A DNA stretch of 64,000 nt, from NCBI GenBank assembly GCA_963802905.1, contig CAWDKH010000004.1, positions 248,001 to 312,000 on the forward strand, given 5' to 3'. The position numbers and the translations under genes were made by a program. The notes under the pieces were generated by a model. That model searched no databases. It saw only the letters and a program-made list of their open reading frames with translations, and was not told the origin of the DNA. Numbering within the stretch: position 1 is the first letter of the stretch; each line of letters opens with the position of its first letter. This document shows, piece after piece, positions 60,657-64,000 of the stretch. Source of the stretch: DASQFQ01 sp963802905. Lineage in GTDB: Bacteria; Actinomycetota; Thermoleophilia; Solirubrobacterales; Solirubrobacteraceae.

Positions 60657-61574
60657 ATGTCCGATACCGCCCCGCGCACCGAGCGCACCGACTACCAGGC
60701 GACAAGCGACCCCGCGCTGCTCGAATCCGCGGACCGGGGGGCGAAGCTGCTCGACTACGGGCAGCTGTACGAGCTGTGGGAGCGCCAGCAGTGGGCGACG
60801 CAGGACATCGACTTCACGCAGGACCGCATCGACTGGCACGAGCGCATCGACCCCGAGGAGCGCTTCCAGCGCATGTACGGGCTGTCGTCGTTCTTCATCG
60901 GCGAGCAGCGGGTGGCCGCCGAGCTCGGGCCGATGATGCGCGCGGCTCCGCAGGAGGACATGCGGATCTTCCTGTGCACGCAGATCGCCGACGAGGCGCG
61001 CCACGTCGCGTTCTTCGACCGCTTCTACGCCGAAGTCGGCGTGCTCGAGTCCGACAACCTCCAGGACCGCCTCGAGGAGAACGTCCAGTACATCAACAAG
61101 GAGTTCGGCGTCCTGTTCGACGAGATGCTGCACTCGCGGGTGGACCGGCTCGCGGTCGAGCCCGAGGACCTCGAGACGCTCGTCGAGACCGTGACGATCT
61201 ACCACATGGTCATCGAGGGCATGCTCGCCCTCACCGGCCAGCACTTCATCATGGATTACAACGAGCGCGTGGGGACGCTGCCGGGCTTCGTGGAGGGCTT
61301 CACCAAGGTCGCGCGCGACGAGCACCGCCACGTCGCGTTCGGCGCGCGCTTCCTGCGCGACATGGCCCGCCGCGACCCGCGCTACATCGACGCGATCCAG
61401 CGCACGCTCGTCGAGGTCGGCCCGGTCGCCGACGGCGTCCTCAAGCCACCGTGGATGGAGGGCGGCGACGACGAGGTGACGCTGTTCGGCGTCTCGGTGG
61501 CCGAGACGCGCGCCTTCGCGATGAAGGCGCTCGAGCGGCGGATGAAGGTCATCGGCCTCCTGCAGGCCGCATGA
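60657..61574 (+). CDS. R2-like ligand-binding oxidase (R2lox)
   Basis: A 305-residue ferritin-like oxidase. The metal ligands are E83 (in FFIGEQRV), E113 and H116 (ADEARH), E187 (IYHMVIEG) and E222 and H225 (DEHRH). V86 and Y182 occupy the positions of the Val-Tyr ether cross-link in R2lox. These proteins carry a Mn/Fe centre and probably oxidise a bound fatty-acid-like ligand. Spacing shows it is not the class I ribonucleotide reductase subunit, which has a radical Tyr elsewhere. It differs from the R2lox at 1907-3169 by lacking the SCP2 domain. Confidence 0.85.
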   Translation: MSDTAPRTERTDYQATSDPALLESADRGAKLLDYGQLYELWERQQWATQDIDFTQDRIDWHERIDPEERFQRMYGLSSFFIGEQRVAAELGPMMRAAPQEDMRIFLCTQIADEARHVAFFDRFYAEVGVLESDNLQDRLEENVQYINKEFGVLFDEMLHSRVDRLAVEPEDLETLVETVTIYHMVIEGMLALTGQHFIMDYNERVGTLPGFVEGFTKVARDEHRHVAFGARFLRDMARRDPRYIDAIQRTLVEVGPVADGVLKPPWMEGGDDEVTLFGVSVAETRAFAMKALERRMKVIGLLQAA

Positions 61575-61912
61575 GCACGCCGGAGATCGACTTCGACCAG
61601 TTCCTCGCGGTCGACATGCGCGTCGGCCGCGTGACCGCGGTCGACGACTTCCCCGAGGCGCGCAAGCCGGCCTGGAAGCTCACGATCGACTTCGGGCCGG
61701 AGATCGGCGTCAAGCGCTCGTCCGCCCAGATCAGCGAGTACACCCGCGAGGAGCTCGAGGGCCGGCTCGTGGTGGCGGTCGTCAACTTCCCGCCGCGCCA
61801 GATCGGGCCGTTCATGTCGCAGGTGCTGACGCTCGGCGCGTCAGACGAGAACGGCCGGATCATCCTGCTGCAACCCGAGGCCGACGTGCCCGTCGGCGCC
61901 CGGATCCACTAA
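61571..61912 (+). CDS. csaA: CsaA-type tRNA-binding protein
   Basis: A 113-residue single-domain protein of the tRNA-binding (EMAP/Trbp111) fold: FDQFLAVDMRVGRVTAVDDF, ARKPAWKLTIDFGPEIGVKR and SSAQISEYTREELEGRLVVA, ending VGARIH. CsaA was described as an export-related chaperone and a tRNA-binding protein; which role holds here is unknown. Its ATG overlaps the R2lox stop by four bases. Confidence 0.9.
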   Translation: MSTPEIDFDQFLAVDMRVGRVTAVDDFPEARKPAWKLTIDFGPEIGVKRSSAQISEYTREELEGRLVVAVVNFPPRQIGPFMSQVLTLGASDENGRIILLQPEADVPVGARIH

Positions 61913-63423
61913 GGGACGGTCGGGACCGGCGTCGTCGTCGGCGCGGGCGACGGCGACGGCGAGGGCGACGGCGAAGGAGACGGCGACGGGGTCGGCATCG
62001 GCGTCGGTGTGCCGGTCGGCGTCGGGCCGGGCGTCGTGGTCGGCGCCGGGGTCGGCTGCGGCGTGGGCTGCGCGGCCGCCGGCGGCGGAGTGGGCTGGGT
62101 CGCCGGCGCCGACTGGCCGGGCGGCAGCGCGCCGCCGCTCGGCTGCGTCGAGCCGGCGGGGTTGATCGGCGTCGAGGTGTCGCCCTCGCGCTGCTCGCGC
62201 AGCGGGTCGATGGCGGCGACCAGCGTCGGCTCCTTCGTCTTCGTCTGTGTCTTCGTCGGCGCGGAGGTCTTCTTGCCGGCGTCGTCCTTGCGGGCGGCGC
62301 GCTGCTTGTGCGCGACCGGCTTCGACGCGGCAGGCTGCGGCGTCGAGTTGACGGCGACCGGGGCGGCGGGCGCGGGCGCCGCGGTGGCGGCAGGCGTCGT
62401 CGCGGAGGCGATGGCGGTCGACGGCTTGGCGCGGTCGACGGCGACGTGCTTGGCCTCGACGGCGCCGGCGGTGACGATCGCGGCGGCGGCGAGGCCGGCG
62501 GCGGCCTTGGTGGCCAGCGCGCTCGCGCCCGCCTGCAGCGCGCCACCTGCGGCGGCGGCGCCGGCGGCGGTCCCGCCACCCGCGGCGGCAGCGGTGCCGC
62601 CGCTGGCCGCGGCGGTCGTGCCGAGGTGCGCGAGCAGCGTCTTCTTGAGCAGCAGCAGCGGTGCGACCGGGAAGATCGCGGCGAGCGCCTTGTTGGTCTC
62701 GCGCAGCTGCTTGCGGAACGTCGCGCAGCGGTCGCACTGGCGCAGGTGGCGGCGCACGGGCGCGCTGGTGCGGCGCAGCCCTTCGGCGACCTCGCCGAGC
62801 TCGTCGCGGACCTCCTCGCAGGTCAGCAGCCGCGCCTCGGCCGCCTCGGCGAGCGACACGCGGGCGCGCACGAGCAGCGACTTGACCGACGGCACCGTGG
62901 TCTCCATGGCGTCGGCGATCTGCTCGTAGGAGAGCGCGTCGATCTCGCGCAGCAGCAGCGCGGTGCGCTGCGTCTCCGGCAGATCCTGGACGTCGGAGAC
63001 GAGCAGCCGGAACTCCTCGCGCTTGTGGACCTTGTCCGCCGTCGTGGTGCCGCCCTCGGACAGGTGGATGTCCATCGAGTCGACGCCCACCGCCTGCGTG
63101 CGGCGCAGGTGGTTGAGCGAGCGGTTGCGCGCGATCCGGTACAGCCACGGGCGCACGTTGATCGGCCGGTCGTCCGCGAGCATCGCGTTGAACGCCGCGG
63201 CGAAGACCTCCTGCAGCACGTCCTCCGCGTCCTCCTTGGAGGAGAGCATGTGGCGGCAGAACGCGAGCAGGCGCGCCTGGTAGCGCGCGACCAGCGCCTC
63301 GAACGCGGGCTGGTTGCCCCGCCGTACGAGCGCGACCAAGCGCTCGTCCGACTGCAACCGCAGCAGGGGCGAGCGGCCGTGTAGGCCGGCAGAGCCGGCG
63401 TGTTGTAAGGCTGAAGCTTCCAC
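61909..63423 (-). CDS. ECF-type sigma factor fused to zinc finger, membrane segment and Pro-rich tail
   Basis: A 504-residue protein from GTG 63423. Residues about 20-105 are sigma region 2 (RYQARLLAFCRHMLSSKEDA, RPWLYRIARNRSLNHLRRTQ) and about 145-200 are region 4 (LPETQRTALLLREIDALSYE then QIADAMETTVPSVKSLLVRA). At about 220-240 lies a zinc-finger-like segment RRHLRQCDRCATFRKQLRET. Ala/Gly-rich and hydrophobic stretches, including GLAAAAIVTAGAVEAKHVAV, are followed by a long Pro/Ser/Thr tail. This puts a sigma factor and a likely anti-sigma ASD-type domain on one chain. Its stop overlaps csaA. Confidence 0.8.
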   Translation of the reverse strand: MEASALQHAGSAGLHGRSPLLRLQSDERLVALVRRGNQPAFEALVARYQARLLAFCRHMLSSKEDAEDVLQEVFAAAFNAMLADDRPINVRPWLYRIARNRSLNHLRRTQAVGVDSMDIHLSEGGTTTADKVHKREEFRLLVSDVQDLPETQRTALLLREIDALSYEQIADAMETTVPSVKSLLVRARVSLAEAAEARLLTCEEVRDELGEVAEGLRRTSAPVRRHLRQCDRCATFRKQLRETNKALAAIFPVAPLLLLKKTLLAHLGTTAAASGGTAAAAGGGTAAGAAAAGGALQAGASALATKAAAGLAAAAIVTAGAVEAKHVAVDRAKPSTAIASATTPAATAAPAPAAPVAVNSTPQPAASKPVAHKQRAARKDDAGKKTSAPTKTQTKTKEPTLVAAIDPLREQREGDTSTPINPAGSTQPSGGALPPGQSAPATQPTPPPAAAQPTPQPTPAPTTTPGPTPTGTPTPMPTPSPSPSPSPSPSPSPAPTTTPVPTVP

Positions 63424-63510
63424 GCGTGAGAAGAAGACCTGCGCTCGTACAACCCCAGAGCAGCAGGGAAGTTGCTCCGTTTCAGGGTAGCCGTACGATT
63501 CCCGCGGCAG

Positions 63511-63593
63511 GCCCGGGTAGGCAAACTGGCAAAGTCGGCCCTCTTAAGAGGGCTGCCCCTGTGGCATTGTGGGTTCGAGTCCCACCCCGGGCA
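63511..63593 (+). tRNA. tRNA-Leu (anticodon TAA), abnormal anticodon arm
   Basis: A class II tRNA of 83 bases. The acceptor stem GCCCGGG pairs with CCCGGGC, the discriminator is A, the T arm is GTGGG-TTCGAGT-CCCAC and the variable arm is long (GCC with GGC). The anticodon region reads GCCCTCTTAAGAGGGC, a perfect palindrome that leaves only a 6-base loop. Inserting one A (CTTAAGA-AGGGC) gives a normal 7-base loop with anticodon TAA. One base has probably been lost from the consensus. Confidence 0.85.
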
Positions 63594-63605
63594 CTGGTCG
63601 GGCAG

Positions 63606-63621
63606 CTTGAGTTTGCTCAAG
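63606..63621. terminator. hairpin after tRNA-Leu
   Basis: CTTGAG pairs with CTCAAG around a TTTG loop, 12 bases after the tRNA, and is followed by AAATT. It is a likely tRNA terminator or processing structure and precedes the zinc-ribbon gene. Confidence 0.4.
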
Positions 63622-63646
63622 AAATTCGACAGGGTAGGGATGGTCT

Positions 63647-63868
63647 ATGGACGCCATTCGCTCCATGCGATTGAAAGCCGTGCGCTGCACAGAGTGCGGC
63701 GATGCGCGCTGGAGTCTCTTCTCCTCCGCCGACACCGCACAGCCCTGCGAGCTGTGCGGCGGTCAGATGATGGTCGAGCGGCGCATGCCCGGGTCCGGGC
63801 CGCGCACGCTGCTGCGCGAGCGCCGCAATGCGCGGGTGCCGCGCACGCGCGCACCGTTGCCGCACTGA
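63647..63868 (+). CDS. small zinc-ribbon protein
   Basis: A 73-residue protein with one CxxC-CxxC zinc ribbon: AVRCTECGDARWSLFSSADT then AQPCELCGGQMMVERRMPGS, and a basic, Pro/Arg-rich tail. Such small treble-clef proteins often bind nucleic acid or assist transcription; the exact role is unknown. It lies 53 bases downstream of tRNA-Leu. Confidence 0.65.
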   Translation: MDAIRSMRLKAVRCTECGDARWSLFSSADTAQPCELCGGQMMVERRMPGSGPRTLLRERRNARVPRTRAPLPH

Positions 63869-64000
63869 GTCGCGCACATTGAGCTTGTGTTAGGTGCATT
63901 GGCCGAGGTCAATGAACCTGACGATGCGGGTATCCCCCATCACCGATAGACGCACCGGCTTGCAGTGTGACCTCGGTCACGGACGACCGCAAGTTCTGAG
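63869..64000. promoter_or_regulatory. region before the next gene, with inverted repeats
   Basis: No gene is visible in these 132 bases. A 9-base sequence CCGAGGTCA (63902-63910) recurs inverted as TGACCTCGG (63968-63976). The downstream one extends to a near-palindrome TGACC-TC-GGTCA. This could be an operator for a gene beyond the window. Confidence 0.3.

Noticed and set aside
60657..61574. Class I ribonucleotide reductase beta subunit
   Set aside because: It keeps the Val/Tyr cross-link positions of R2lox, is shorter than NrdB/NrdF, and no nrdA/nrdE is adjacent.
61945..61995. Simple GGCGAC DNA repeat near csaA as a regulatory element
   Set aside because: It encodes the Ser-Pro tail of the sigma-factor protein on the minus strand.
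63511..63593. tRNA-Sec or allo-tRNA, prompted by selD nearby
   Set aside because: The acceptor stem is 7 bp, the T stem 5 bp and the anticodon TAA, so it is a class II tRNA-Leu with one probable missing base.

Overview
This is a high-GC window with actinobacterial housekeeping gene order and products typical of Thermoleophilia (Solirubrobacterales, the Conexibacter/Solirubrobacter group). That placement is inferred from gene content: an orphan csrA, selD, DUF4235, DUF2993/LmeA-like, PucR and LCP proteins, and a stand-alone RAM-domain protein. No rRNA is present to confirm it. It reads as chromosomal backbone: there is no integrase, transposase, phage gene or CRISPR array, and no gene-free stretch longer than about 300 bases.

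Layout. 1-6.4 kb: a membrane protein, a DUF2993 lipid-binding protein, an R2lox-type oxidase fused to an SCP2 domain, a GCS2-like ligase, glyS and an FmdB zinc ribbon. 6.5-16.7 kb: an EamA exporter, a translationally coupled acyl-CoA dehydrogenase pair, a secreted RTX-repeat protein, an LCP ligase, a ROK kinase, rsmI, an M23-like protein, and VOC and cupin pairs. 16.7-22.3 kb: a coupled operon metG-tatD-rsmA-ispE-(DedA-PAP2 fusion)-small membrane protein. 22.4-34 kb: a PucR regulator, a class III cyclase, a pilin-like protein with a Pro-Leu-Asp tail, a nucleoside phosphorylase, an aminotransferase, a TolB-like propeller, an S55-type secreted peptidase and a GNAT. 34-42.4 kb: tRNA-Gln, glmU, prs, an acyl-CoA ligase and a GH2 enzyme. 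42.5-52.2 kb: rplY-pth-methyltransferase-unknown gene-mfd-PrsA/SurA-like-mazG-eno-ftsB. 52-64 kb: csrA, a nuclease, a DUF2090 aldolase, a YbdK-type ligase, a rhomboid-like protein, selD, a UPF0173 hydrolase, a second R2lox, csaA, a sigma factor fused to a zinc-finger tail, tRNA-Leu and a zinc-ribbon protein.

Four window-wide patterns matter most. (1) A dispersed 63-64 bp twin-hairpin element occurs three times, each time beginning exactly at the TAG stop of a gene, in that gene's orientation. (2) Many genes have a TAnnnT -10 hexamer whose last base lies only 7-10 nt before the start codon, so leaderless or nearly leaderless transcripts appear common. (3) pth, and probably mazG and a small gene after prs, seem to start with CTG inside a CTGA stop/start overlap. 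(4) More than 20 single-base indels break otherwise intact housekeeping genes (metG, eno, tatD, selD and others). Most are one extra G/C, often CGT read as CGGT, which points to consensus errors rather than pseudogenes.
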